Shown: in pieces, positions 9,307-18,935 of the stretch | Position numbering within the stretch: the stretch's first letter is position 1 | Layout of the letters: each line of letters begins with the position of its first letter | DNA from: Bradyrhizobium sp. SSBR45G | GTDB taxonomy: Bacteria > Pseudomonadota > Alphaproteobacteria > Rhizobiales > Xanthobacteraceae | Length of the DNA stretch: 64,000 nt | Direction: 5' to 3' | Assembly (NCBI RefSeq): GCF_030159255.1 | Contig: NZ_BSCT01000022.1 | Coordinates: 1-64,000 of the forward strand | Made by a program: the position numbers and the translations under genes | Notes under the pieces: model-generated | Told to the model about the DNA's origin: nothing | Database searches by the model: none | What the model saw: the letters and a program-made list of their open reading frames with translations, nothing else

Positions 9307-9627
9307 TTAGCCGGCGTCGATGGCGTGGAAGACGAGGCAGGCGGAGTGCACCTGCGGCAGCAGCCCGATCCGGTTCATGGTGTCGCCGAGCGCGCCGGCA
9401 TTGGGCGCGTCGACCACGACGATCAGCTTGCCTTTGACGTCGCGGCCGTGGATCTCGCAGCCCGGCATCGCGAGGATGTCGGCTGCGACACGGTCGAGCT
9501 GATCGGGGCGGGTCTGCACGATGATCGAGGCGATCTCGCCAGAGGGCGGGGCAACCACGGGCTCGGCCGTGAGCACGCGGCCGGTGATCAGCGCGCGGCG
9601 GTCGAAGGAGGTGCGGTGGGAGAGCAT
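9307..9627 (-). CDS. napD: NapD, chaperone for NapA maturation
   Basis: The product is 106 residues from the ATG at 9627, which has AAGGA at a good distance upstream. The NapD fold is suggested by IASIIVQTRPDQLDRV and the later GKLIVVVDAPN strand. NapD binds the Tat signal of NapA and delays export until the cofactors are in place. The N terminus is about 20 residues longer than in many NapD proteins. It lies between napE and napA. Confidence 0.9.
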   Translation of the reverse strand: MLSHRTSFDRRALITGRVLTAEPVVAPPSGEIASIIVQTRPDQLDRVAADILAMPGCEIHGRDVKGKLIVVVDAPNAGALGDTMNRIGLLPQVHSACLVFHAIDAG

Positions 9628-9644
9628 GGGCGTGGTCCTTCCAA

Positions 9645-9830
9645 TCAGTGTGCCGACGGCGGGCCGGGGGGACCTGCCACCATCTGGTAGACCCACACCG
9701 CCAGCCCGTAGGAGCCGACGGTGGCGACCGCGAGCGCGGGCATCAGCACGGCGGTGAGGAACAGGAAGGCAAAAATTTCCATGCGTCTGCGACGCGCATA
9801 CGCGTTCGCATCGCTGCCAACGAGCGACAT
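9645..9830 (-). CDS. napE: NapE, small membrane protein of the nap operon
   Basis: The product is 61 residues with a single hydrophobic segment (about 19-46) after a basic stretch (YARRRRME). Size, topology and first place in the operon fit NapE. Its exact role is not established. I chose the ATG at 9830; an in-frame start at 9905 would add residues that do not resemble NapE and would run close to the FixK/FNR box. Confidence 0.85.
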   Translation of the reverse strand: MSLVGSDANAYARRRRMEIFAFLFLTAVLMPALAVATVGSYGLAVWVYQMVAGPPGPPSAH

Positions 9831-9920
9831 GAGAGAATTCTCTGCTGTGTGTGCGGGGAAGGGGTTGCGGCATCCGGGCCGCGCCTGATCGTATATTAAA
9901 GACAACGCCTGGAACCGGCG

Positions 9921-9934
9921 TTGACCTGGATCAA
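9921..9934 (-). promoter_or_regulatory. FixK/FNR-type box upstream of the nap operon
   Basis: TTGACCTGGATCAA is an exact TTGA-N6-TCAA match centred about 97 bases before the napE start. Nap operons of rhizobia are known FixK2 targets. It is identical to the box upstream of ppk2 (4202-4215). Confidence 0.8.
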
Positions 9935-9979
9935 GGAGCTGCCGGCCGCCGCGGATTCGCGACGAATCCGGTGATCGCG

Positions 9980-10002
9980 CGCTGCGGCGTCGCGCCGCAG
10001 CG
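9980..10002. repeat. Perfect hairpin in the nap/ssu divergent region
   Basis: CGCTGCGGCG (9980-9989) and CGCCGCAGCG (9993-10002) form a perfect 10-base stem with a 3-base loop. A second small palindrome, GGATTCG-CGA-CGAATCC, lies just before it. Both sit between the divergently transcribed napE and ssuA genes (9831-10219), away from the FixK/FNR box. They may separate the two transcripts or bind a regulator. I see nothing else clear in this stretch. Confidence 0.45.
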
Positions 10003-10219
10003 ATGGTTGACGGCGCGTGAACTGGCGTGATCGCGGTCTGGCCCGCGAGAAATTCTCGCTGCTTTGTCGCGGTCCCTCGATACGATCATCCCCTCGTCAC
10101 GCAAGCCGGGAGGAGCTTCATCGCTATTTTTCAGGGGTGCTCGACAGGCTTTCCGCCCGCCACCATCATTGTCTGTGCATCGCATCAACGTGGATGCGCG
10201 GTCTTGGTCGGAGAGGGCA

Positions 10220-11176
10220 ATGAAGCGTCGTGATTTTCTGAAACTGTCGTTGGGTTCCGCTGCGGTCGTGGCTTGGTCGGCGCCGCTGCGTGCCGAGGAC
10301 AAGCCGAAGGAGATCCGGATCGGCACCCAGAAGGGCGGCTTCTTCCCGGCCGTGAGGGCGCGGGGTACCATCGAGAGCGCGTTCAAGGCGGATGGCATCA
10401 ACATCGTCTGGGTCGACTTCCAGTTCGGCCCGCCGCTGCTCGAAGCGATCAATGTCGGCAGCGTCGATTTCGGCTATGTCGGCGACGCCCCGCCGATCTT
10501 CGCCCAGGCCGCCAGCGCCAAGATCCGTTACGCCGCGGCCGTCAAGCAGAACGGCAACAGCCAGGCGATCATCGTGCCGAAGGATTCGCCGATCAAGACG
10601 CTCGCCGACCTCAAGGGCAAGCGCATTGCCTTCGGCAAGGGCTCGAGCGCGCATAATCTTCTGGTAGCAGCCCTGGAGAAGGCTGGCCTCGCCTGGAGCG
10701 ACATCACACCGGCGCCGCTCGCGCCGGCCGATGCCACCGCGGCCTTCGTCAAGGGCTCGGTCGACGCCTGGTCGATCTGGGATCCCTATCTCGCGCTCGC
10801 CGAGATCAAGGAGAACGCGCGCATCATCGCCTGGGACAAGGACGTGCACAAGCCGAACTCGTTCTACATCGTCGGCAGCGACTTCGTTGAGAAATATCCC
10901 GCCGTGGTCGCGAGGCTGAACGCAGCGTTCGCAGCCCAAGGTGTGTGGGCCAACGCGCATCACGAGGACGTCGCGAAGGCGCAGGCCGAGGCCACCGGCG
11001 TCGATCTCGAAGCGGTCAGGCGCTTCGTCGACCGCTCGGTCTACAGCGTCGTGCCGATCGACGACGAGGTCATCAAGAGCCAGCAGGCGGTGGCCGATCG
11101 CTTCGCCCGCGTCGGGCTCATTCCGAAACAAGTCAACGTCGCCGACATCGTCTGGAAATGGACCCCGTCCACCTGA
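10220..11176 (+). CDS. ssuA: Sulfonate ABC transporter, periplasmic binding protein
   Basis: The product is 318 residues from the ATG at 10220, preceded by GGAGAGGG. The N terminus has a twin-arginine motif, RRDFLK (residues 3-8), before a hydrophobic segment and cleavage near PLRAED. The mature part matches the SsuA/TauA periplasmic-binding fold (IRIGTQKGGFFP at the start; VGDAPPIFAQA ligand loop). It captures alkanesulfonates in the periplasm for SsuBC. It is the first gene of ssuA-ssuD-ssuC-ssuB plus flavin reductase. Confidence 0.93.
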   Translation: MKRRDFLKLSLGSAAVVAWSAPLRAEDKPKEIRIGTQKGGFFPAVRARGTIESAFKADGINIVWVDFQFGPPLLEAINVGSVDFGYVGDAPPIFAQAASAKIRYAAAVKQNGNSQAIIVPKDSPIKTLADLKGKRIAFGKGSSAHNLLVAALEKAGLAWSDITPAPLAPADATAAFVKGSVDAWSIWDPYLALAEIKENARIIAWDKDVHKPNSFYIVGSDFVEKYPAVVARLNAAFAAQGVWANAHHEDVAKAQAEATGVDLEAVRRFVDRSVYSVVPIDDEVIKSQQAVADRFARVGLIPKQVNVADIVWKWTPST

Positions 11177-11212
11177 CGCGAGAAGCGCGACGCCAATCCG
11201 AAAGACAATGAC

Positions 11213-12391
11213 ATGAGTAACGCTTCGTCGAAGCCCAATGTGCTGTGGTTCCTGCCGACCCATGGCGACGGCCGCTATCTCGGCACCTCGCAAGGCGGCC
11301 GCGAGGTCAATTTCAACTATCTGCGCCAGATTGCCCAGGCGGCCGACCAGCTCGGCTATTACGGCGTGCTGCTGCCGACCGGGCGCAGCTGCGAGGATTC
11401 CTGGATCGTCGCATCCGCCGTGGCGCCGTTCACCGAGAAGCTGCGCTATCTCGTGGCGGTGCGTCCGGGCCTGCAATCGCCGAGCGTCGCTGCGCGCATG
11501 ACCGCCACGCTCGATCGCGTGTCCAACGGGCGTCTGCTGATCAACGTCGTGACCGGGGGCGATCCGGTCGAGAACAAGGGCGACGGCATCTTCCTGTCGC
11601 ATGAGGAGCGCTACGAGGTCACCCGCGAGTTCCTCACCGTCTACAACGCGCTGCTCGAAGGCGAGGCGGTCAACTTCTCCGGCAAGCACATCAAGGTCGA
11701 GGACGGGCGGCTGCTGTTCCCGCCGGTGCAGTCGCCGCGGCCGCCGCTGTTCTTCGGCGGCTCGTCCGATGCCGGCATCGACGTCGCCGTCGACACCGTC
11801 GAGAAGTATCTCACCTGGGGCGAGCCGCCGGCCGATGTCGCCGCCAAGATCGCCAAGGTGAAGGCGGTTGCCGACAAGCGTGGCCGCAAGCTGTCGTTCG
11901 GCATCCGCCTGCACGTGATCGTGCGCGAGACCAACGAGGAGGCCTGGGCTGCCGCCGACGACCTGATCAAGCACGTCACCGACGACACCATCGCCTCGGC
12001 GCAGAAGATCTTCGCGCGGATGGATTCGGTCGGCCAGCAGCGCATGTCGCAGTTGCATGGCGGCCGCCGCGACAAGCTCGAGATCAGCCCGAACCTGTGG
12101 GCCGGCGTCGGCCTCGTCCGCGGCGGTGCCGGCACGGCGCTGGTCGGCGACCCCGACACGGTGGCGGCGCGCATCCGCGAGTATCAGGATATCGGCATCG
12201 ATACCTTCATCCTCTCGGGCTATCCGCATCTCGAAGAAGCCTACCGCTTCGCCGAGCTGGTGTTCCCGAAGCTCGGCCTGGGCGTGTCGGATCAGTCCGG
12301 CAACGTCACCAAGCTCCGCGCCAACACCGGCCCGTTTGGCGAGACCATCGCCAATGAGCATCGTCCCCTGCAGCGGGCATCGCAGTCATGA
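11213..12391 (+). CDS. ssuD: FMNH2-dependent alkanesulfonate monooxygenase
   Basis: The product is 392 residues, the usual SsuD length. It has a luciferase-like TIM-barrel sequence throughout, including FLPTHGDGRYLG at the start, RSCEDSW, and the VVTGGDPVENKGDG and GGSSDAGIDVA segments. The enzyme splits C-S bonds of alkanesulfonates with FMNH2 and oxygen, releasing sulfite as a sulfur source. Its last codons overlap the ssuC start (ATGA), and the flavin reductase needed for FMNH2 is encoded three genes downstream. Confidence 0.96.
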   Translation: MSNASSKPNVLWFLPTHGDGRYLGTSQGGREVNFNYLRQIAQAADQLGYYGVLLPTGRSCEDSWIVASAVAPFTEKLRYLVAVRPGLQSPSVAARMTATLDRVSNGRLLINVVTGGDPVENKGDGIFLSHEERYEVTREFLTVYNALLEGEAVNFSGKHIKVEDGRLLFPPVQSPRPPLFFGGSSDAGIDVAVDTVEKYLTWGEPPADVAAKIAKVKAVADKRGRKLSFGIRLHVIVRETNEEAWAAADDLIKHVTDDTIASAQKIFARMDSVGQQRMSQLHGGRRDKLEISPNLWAGVGLVRGGAGTALVGDPDTVAARIREYQDIGIDTFILSGYPHLEEAYRFAELVFPKLGLGVSDQSGNVTKLRANTGPFGETIANEHRPLQRASQS

Positions 12392-13206
12392 GCCTGATCG
12401 ACAGCTTTCCCAAGGTCGGCAACAAGGTTCGCAAGCTGACGGTGCCGCGCGCGGACGGGCTGATCCCCTGGCTCGTCCCGCTCGCCATCATCCTGATCTG
12501 GCAGGCGGCGTCGATCGCCGGCCTCGTCTCGCCGCGGGTGCTGCCGGCGCCGAGCGATGTCGCGCGTGCCGGCTGGAAGCTGTTGTGGTCGGGCGAGCTC
12601 GGCCGCAACATCTGGGTCAGCTTCTGGCGCGCCTCGATCGGCTTTCTGATCGGTGGCGGCATCGGCTTCGCCTTCGGGCTCGCCAACGGCCTGTCGCAGC
12701 TGTCGGCGAAGCTGACCGACACCACGTTGCAGATGATCCGTAACGTGCCGCATTTGGCGCTGATCCCGCTGGTCATCCTCTGGTTCGGCATCGACGAGAG
12801 CGCGAAACTGTTCCTGGTGGCGCTCGGCGTGTTCTTCCCGGTCTATCTGAACACGCTGCACGGGATTCGCACCGTCGATACGCAACTCATTGAAATGGGC
12901 CGCGTCTACGGCATGACCGACGGCGAGCTGTTTCGCCGCGTGATCTTCCCAGGTGCGCTGCCGTCGATCTTCGTCGGCCTGCGCTTCGCGCTCGGCATCA
13001 TGTGGCTCACCTTGATTGTCGCCGAGACGATCGCAGCGTCCTCAGGCCTCGGCTACATGGCGATGCAGGCGCGCGAGTTCATGCAGATCGACGTCGTCGT
13101 GCTCTCCATCCTGATCTACGCCCTGCTGGGCAAGGTCGCCGACAGCGCCTCGCGGGTGCTGGAGCGGCTGACGCTGTCCTGGCATCCGGCCTTCAGCAAG
13201 CAGTGA
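12388..13206 (+). CDS. ssuC: Sulfonate ABC transporter permease
   Basis: The product is 272 residues with six predicted membrane segments. The cytoplasmic EAA-type loop lies around GRVYGMTDGELFRRVIFPGALPSIFVGL. This is the BPD_transp_1 permease fold of the SsuC/TauC group. It forms the inner-membrane channel with SsuB. The start overlaps the ssuD stop. Confidence 0.95.
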   Translation: MSLIDSFPKVGNKVRKLTVPRADGLIPWLVPLAIILIWQAASIAGLVSPRVLPAPSDVARAGWKLLWSGELGRNIWVSFWRASIGFLIGGGIGFAFGLANGLSQLSAKLTDTTLQMIRNVPHLALIPLVILWFGIDESAKLFLVALGVFFPVYLNTLHGIRTVDTQLIEMGRVYGMTDGELFRRVIFPGALPSIFVGLRFALGIMWLTLIVAETIAASSGLGYMAMQAREFMQIDVVVLSILIYALLGKVADSASRVLERLTLSWHPAFSKQ

Positions 13207-13215
13207 GGTTCTCTG

Positions 13216-14082
13216 ATGCAGCAAGCGCTCCGAATTCCCGTGTCCGGTGCAGAGGCGATCGACGGCACCGACCTGATCGGGCATGCTGAGGCCTTCCGCA
13301 ACGCGAGGAAGCCAAGTTTGACCGCGCCGCCGGCCAAATCCGAAACACGTGGCCTGCCGCTCGTGATCCGCGATCTCCGCAAGGCGTTCGGCGACAACGA
13401 GGTGCTGCGCGGTATCGACCTGGAGATTCCGGCCGGCCAGTTCGTGGCCATCGTCGGTCAGAGCGGCTGCGGCAAGAGCACGCTGCTGCGGCTGATCGCG
13501 GGGCTCGACAAGCCGACATCGGGGACGATCAGCTTCGGCGAGACGGCGGCGCGGCCTGAGGATATCCGCGTGATGTTCCAGGAGCCGCGGCTACTGCCAT
13601 GGGCGCGGGTGCTGGGCAATGTCGAGGTCGGGCTTGGCCGTGAACGCAAGGCCGCCGGCGCGCATGAGCGCGCGCGGCAGGCCCTCGAGGAGGTCGGCCT
13701 CGCCGAGAAGCGCGACCAATGGCCGGCGGTGTTGTCGGGTGGCCAGAAACAGCGCGTCGCGCTGGCGCGTGCGCTGGTCAGCGGGCCGCGGCTGCTGGCG
13801 TTCGACGAGCCGCTCGGCGCGCTCGATGCGCTGACCCGCATTGCGATGCAGCGGCTGCTCGAGCGGGTCTGGGCCGATCAAACCTTCACCGCAATCCTGG
13901 TCACCCATGACGTGGCGGAAGCCGTGGCCCTGGCCGACCGGGTTCTGGTGATCGAGGACGGCCGGATCGCCGAGGATATCAGCGTCGATCTGCCGCGCCC
14001 GCGCCAGCGCGGGTCCGCTGAGCTCGCTGCGCTGGAGGGGTCGATCCTGGGCCAGTTGCTTGGACCGGGCACGGCGGGGTAG
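13216..14082 (+). CDS. ssuB: Sulfonate ABC transporter ATP-binding protein
   Basis: The product is 288 residues. Walker A is GQSGCGKST (81-89), the signature is LSGGQKQR (173-180), Walker B ends in LLAFDEP (194-199), and an H-loop histidine follows in ILVTHDVAEA. It powers SsuC. The first 48 residues are an extension not needed for the ATPase fold and unusual for SsuB. Confidence 0.95.
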   Translation: MQQALRIPVSGAEAIDGTDLIGHAEAFRNARKPSLTAPPAKSETRGLPLVIRDLRKAFGDNEVLRGIDLEIPAGQFVAIVGQSGCGKSTLLRLIAGLDKPTSGTISFGETAARPEDIRVMFQEPRLLPWARVLGNVEVGLGRERKAAGAHERARQALEEVGLAEKRDQWPAVLSGGQKQRVALARALVSGPRLLAFDEPLGALDALTRIAMQRLLERVWADQTFTAILVTHDVAEAVALADRVLVIEDGRIAEDISVDLPRPRQRGSAELAALEGSILGQLLGPGTAG

Positions 14083-14096
14083 GAAAGATCAACGCA

Positions 14097-14672
14097 ATGA
14101 ACTCCATCGTCCGCCACATGTCTGATGCTACGGCGCTCCAGCCGGATTTCCGCTCTGCGATGCGCCAACTGGTCGGAGGCGTCAGCGTCATCACGGTTGG
14201 CCGTGGCGACGACATCACCGGCATGACCGTGAGCTCGCTGTCGTCGCTGTCGGTCGATCCGGCTTCGGTGATCGTCAGCCTCAATCGCAACGCGTCGTCC
14301 TGGCCGATTCTGCAGCGCGAAGGCGTGTTCGGGGTCAATTTCCTGGCTGCCGACCAGATCGACATCGCCGAGCGGTTTGCCGGTAAGGGCGGGCTGAAGG
14401 GTACGGAGCGCTTCGCCGGAGCCAAGTGGCGCAAGCAGGTCAGCGGTGTGCCGCTGCTGGTCGGTGCGCTCGCCTCGCTGGATTGCGAGGTCGAGGAAAT
14501 CATCGAGCGGCATTCCCATGGCATCGTGATCGGCCGCGTCCTGCATGTCGACGTCGCGCCGCAGGCAGCAGCCCTGGCGTATTGGCATGGCAGCTATGTG
14601 TCGGTCGATCGCGGCGATGACCTGGCCCGTCTCGCGGCGCTCAGCGTGCCCAATCCGCGATTGACGCCGTAA
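14097..14672 (+). CDS. Flavin reductase, probable FMN reductase partner of SsuD
   Basis: The product is 191 residues; an ATG at 14118 would shorten it by 7. The sequence matches the flavin-reductase-like split-barrel family (QLVGGVSVITV, GMTVSSLSSLSVDPASVIVSLN, GVFGVNFLA). It is not the NADPH-dependent flavodoxin-like SsuE of E. coli, but the position at the end of the ssu operon, 14 bases after ssuB, indicates that it supplies FMNH2 to SsuD. Confidence 0.85.
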   Translation: MNSIVRHMSDATALQPDFRSAMRQLVGGVSVITVGRGDDITGMTVSSLSSLSVDPASVIVSLNRNASSWPILQREGVFGVNFLAADQIDIAERFAGKGGLKGTERFAGAKWRKQVSGVPLLVGALASLDCEVEEIIERHSHGIVIGRVLHVDVAPQAAALAYWHGSYVSVDRGDDLARLAALSVPNPRLTP

Positions 14673-14760
14673 GGGCGGCGGCCGGCTGACCCGGTCCAGC
14701 GCGCTGGCATCCCCGCGGGGGACGCCGTAAAAGCCGTTGTCGACGTCGGCAGCGGAAATC

Positions 14761-14916
14761 ATGAAACGGATCGGAACCTGGGCTCTGTATGCGATCGGCA
14801 CGGTCGCGATCCTGTATCTCGCGCTCTATGCCTATGCCGTCCTGACGCAGCGCGAGTTCACGCCGGGCGATCCCATCCACATCTTCCGCAATCCCGAGGC
14901 GCCGAACTATTCGTGA
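14761..14916 (+). CDS. Small single-span membrane protein, unknown
   Basis: The reading frame gives 51 residues. The start MKRIGTW leads into one hydrophobic helix (about 7-28), then a short polar tail ending in APNYS. A GCGGAA sequence precedes the ATG. Its last 10 bases overlap the convergent gene that ends at 14907. No family is recognised. Small size keeps confidence moderate. Confidence 0.45.
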   Translation: MKRIGTWALYAIGTVAILYLALYAYAVLTQREFTPGDPIHIFRNPEAPNYS

Positions 14917-15369
14917 GGCAAAGCACGCTTGGCGCGGGCGCGCGGCGTCTCGCGGATCCACGGATCCGGGGACTGCTCACAATCCTGCAACTGCATCCAA
15001 TCGGCGGTCAGAAATTGGACCCGGCAGCGCCGCCAGACTTTCGTCTGTACCTTGCCGTCCGGTGATGCCTCGATATCCGACAGCGAGAGCGCAGGCGGTC
15101 GCCAGCGATAGCTGCGCTCATGGCTCCAGCCGTCGCAGCCATCGCTGCCGCATGTGACCGTTCGCGACACCAGCTTGCCGCGAGGCGCGAAGCACCAGCT
15201 GCGCGAACCCCATTCCTCTCCGGATGAGGGCTGCACCAGCGGCGCATGCGATGTCTGCTCCCAGCAGCCGAGCAGCAATCCCCGCGCGGCCGCTTGCGCG
15301 TTGGAAACGCCAAGCGGCGCGCCCACGAGGAGCGCGCCGCAGAGAACGATGGGGATGAGCTTGGGCAGT

Positions 15370-16749
<1,380 letters not shown>

Positions 16750-16802
16750 GTTCGTCTCCTATTCGGTCGCGCCGCTCTCGATCCGTGCGCGCGTCATGTC
16801 TG

Positions 16803-17150
16803 TCAGTTGCGGTCGGACTTGATGATTTCCGTCATCGTCACGCCGAGCTTGTCCTCGACCAGCACCACCTCGCCGCGGGCGACGAGACGGTTGTTGACGT
16901 AGATGTCGATGGCCTCGCCGACCTTGCGATCGAGCTCGAGCACGGTTCCGGGCCCGAGCTTGAGCAGCTCGCCGACATCCATCTTGGAGCGGCCGAGCAC
17001 GGCCGAGACCTGCACCGGCACGTCGAACACGGCTTCGAGATCGGCGGCGATGCGCGCGGCATGCTCTTCTTCGGTATAGCCGGTGTCGCCCGTGATCGGC
17101 GGCGCGTCCGCGGAATTGAGGTCGGGAAGCGGGATCTCGTTGTCGCTCAT
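16803..17150 (-). CDS. fliN: FliN flagellar motor switch protein
   Basis: The product is 115 residues. The SpoA domain occupies the C-terminal 75 residues (VPVQVSAVLGRSKMDVGELL, then GEAIDIYVNNRLVARGEVVL). It forms the C-ring with FliM and FliG and binds FliH. The N-terminal 40 residues are acidic and flexible. It lies between fliH and flbD. Confidence 0.93.
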   Translation of the reverse strand: MSDNEIPLPDLNSADAPPITGDTGYTEEEHAARIAADLEAVFDVPVQVSAVLGRSKMDVGELLKLGPGTVLELDRKVGEAIDIYVNNRLVARGEVVLVEDKLGVTMTEIIKSDRN

Positions 17151-17180
17151 GACTTAAACTCCCTTGGCCACCGTGGCGGC

Positions 17181-17801
17181 CTAGCTCTTCTTGGACGCCA
17201 TGTAGCGTCCGACCAGTTCGTTGATCTTGGCGTCGATCGCGGCGCGATCCAGCACGACGCCACCATCGGCCCATTCGATACGGCAGTCGCCGGTCGCGAT
17301 GTCCGGCTCCGCCAGGATCACGAGGCGTCCCTCGAAGCCGCTCTGCTTGGCAAGCTTCTCGATCTTCTCGCGGGCGAGCTCGTACAAGGCGTCGTTGATG
17401 CGCAGCACGAGATGCGGCGTGGCCACCAGATGCGCGAAGCAGTCGTGCACGAGGCCGGTGATCTCGCCGAGCGGCTCGGCCTCGATCAGCGCCGCGCACA
17501 GCTTGCGGCCGACGGCGACCGCGACGTCGACCGCCTCGGTTTCCATCCGCTCCTCGATGCCGGAGAAGCGGGCGGAGATGCCCTGCAATTGAATGTTGAT
17601 CTGCTCCAGCGCGGACGCGACGCGGCGGTCGGCCTCGACCTTGGCTTCGCGCTGCGCCGCCTCGTAGCCGTTGCGGTAGGCGGCGGCCTCGGCGGTTGCG
17701 ACCTTCTGTGCGATCTCGGCGGATGTGGCCGCGCGCTCCCGCGTCGTCTTCTCCGGCGCGGCGAAGTCGGTGTCGAACAGGAATTTCGCTGGCTGAGCCA
17801 T
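17181..17801 (-). CDS. fliH: FliH-like flagellar export regulator (FlbE type)
   Basis: The product is 206 residues from the ATG at 17801, which overlaps the fliG stop; a TTG one codon upstream is possible. A central charged helix (AAAYRNGYEAAQREAKVEADRR) and a C-terminal region resembling the peripheral-stalk fold of FliH fit a protein that docks the FliI ATPase to the C-ring. Sequence conservation of FliH is low, so position between fliG and fliN carries much of the weight. Confidence 0.8.
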   Translation of the reverse strand: MAQPAKFLFDTDFAAPEKTTRERAATSAEIAQKVATAEAAAYRNGYEAAQREAKVEADRRVASALEQINIQLQGISARFSGIEERMETEAVDVAVAVGRKLCAALIEAEPLGEITGLVHDCFAHLVATPHLVLRINDALYELAREKIEKLAKQSGFEGRLVILAEPDIATGDCRIEWADGGVVLDRAAIDAKINELVGRYMASKKS

Positions 17802-18889
17802 CAATACACCAGTTCGTCGTCAGCGCGGTTCTTGCTGAGCATGATCTCGCCCTTGGCGGCGAGGTCCTTGGCCAGATTGACGAGCAGGGCCTGCGCCTCG
17901 TCGACGTCGCGCAGCCGCACCGGGCCCATCGCGGCCATGTCATCCATCAGCATCTTGGCGGCGCGCGACGACATGTTGCCGAAGAAGAAGTTGCGGACCT
18001 CCTCGTTGGCGCTCTTCAGCGCCACGCCGAGCTTGTCCTTGTCGACATTTCGCAGCAGCGTCTGGGCCGAGGCGCTGTCGAGCTTGATCAGGTCGTCGAA
18101 GGTGAACATCAGCGCCTTGATGCGCTCGGCCGACTCCCGGTTCTCCTCCTCCAGCGAGGTGATGAAGCGGGTCTCGGTCTGGCGGTCGAAATTGTTGAAG
18201 ATCTCGGCCATCACCTCGTGGGCGTCGCGGCGGCGGGTCTGCGACAGGTTCGACATGAACTCGGTGCGCAGCGTCTGCTCGACCCGCTCGATGACCTCCT
18301 TCTGCACCGCCTCCATGCGCAGCATGCGGCCGATCACGTCGAGCGCCATGTCCTCCGGCAGGATCGCGAGCACGCGGGCGGCATGCTCCGGCTTCAGCTT
18401 CGACAGCACGACGGCAATGGTCTGCGGATATTCGTTCTTGAGGTAGTTGGCGAGCACCTCCTCCTGAACGTTGGAGAGCTTCTCCCACATGTTGCGGCCG
18501 GCGGGCCCGCGGATCTCGTCCATGATGCCGGAGACGCGCTCCGACGGCAAATATTGCTGCAGCAGCCGCTCGGTGGCGTCGAAATTGCCCATCAGTGCGC
18601 CGGAGGCCGACATGCGCGAGACGAATTCGAGCATGAGATCCTCGACCACGTCGGCCTCGACCGTTCCCAGCGTGGACATGGCGAGCGACAATTCGCGCAC
18701 CTCGTCGTCGTCGAGCTGCTGCCAGATCTTGCCGCCATACTGCTCGCCGAGCGCCAGCATCATCACGGCCGCGCGCTTCGGACCGCTCAGGGGCTCGGTC
18801 TTCTCGCGCTGCGACTGACGGCTCGCAAGCGTCGCGATGACGGTGGAGATGTCGTTGGCGTTGGCGTTCTGCGTTTGCGGGAGCGACAT
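17801..18889 (-). CDS. fliG: FliG flagellar motor switch protein
   Basis: The product is 362 residues. The FliG N domain (AVMMLALGEQYGGKIWQQL), middle domain and C-terminal torque domain (FFFGNMSSRAAKMLMDDMAAMGPVRLRDVD, with the charged face) are all present. FliG sits on the FliF ring and interacts with the stator. It starts 46 bases after fliF and overlaps fliH. Confidence 0.96.
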   Translation of the reverse strand: MSLPQTQNANANDISTVIATLASRQSQREKTEPLSGPKRAAVMMLALGEQYGGKIWQQLDDDEVRELSLAMSTLGTVEADVVEDLMLEFVSRMSASGALMGNFDATERLLQQYLPSERVSGIMDEIRGPAGRNMWEKLSNVQEEVLANYLKNEYPQTIAVVLSKLKPEHAARVLAILPEDMALDVIGRMLRMEAVQKEVIERVEQTLRTEFMSNLSQTRRRDAHEVMAEIFNNFDRQTETRFITSLEEENRESAERIKALMFTFDDLIKLDSASAQTLLRNVDKDKLGVALKSANEEVRNFFFGNMSSRAAKMLMDDMAAMGPVRLRDVDEAQALLVNLAKDLAAKGEIMLSKNRADDELVY

Positions 18890-18935
18890 GGCGATCTACG
18901 TTCTTTTCAGTTCGGATGGTTCACGTCGATGAGGA

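Noticed and set aside
10166..12361. Very long minus-strand frame opposite ssuA/ssuD
   Set aside because: It mirrors the codon pattern of the real plus-strand genes and has no recognisable domain or ribosome site.
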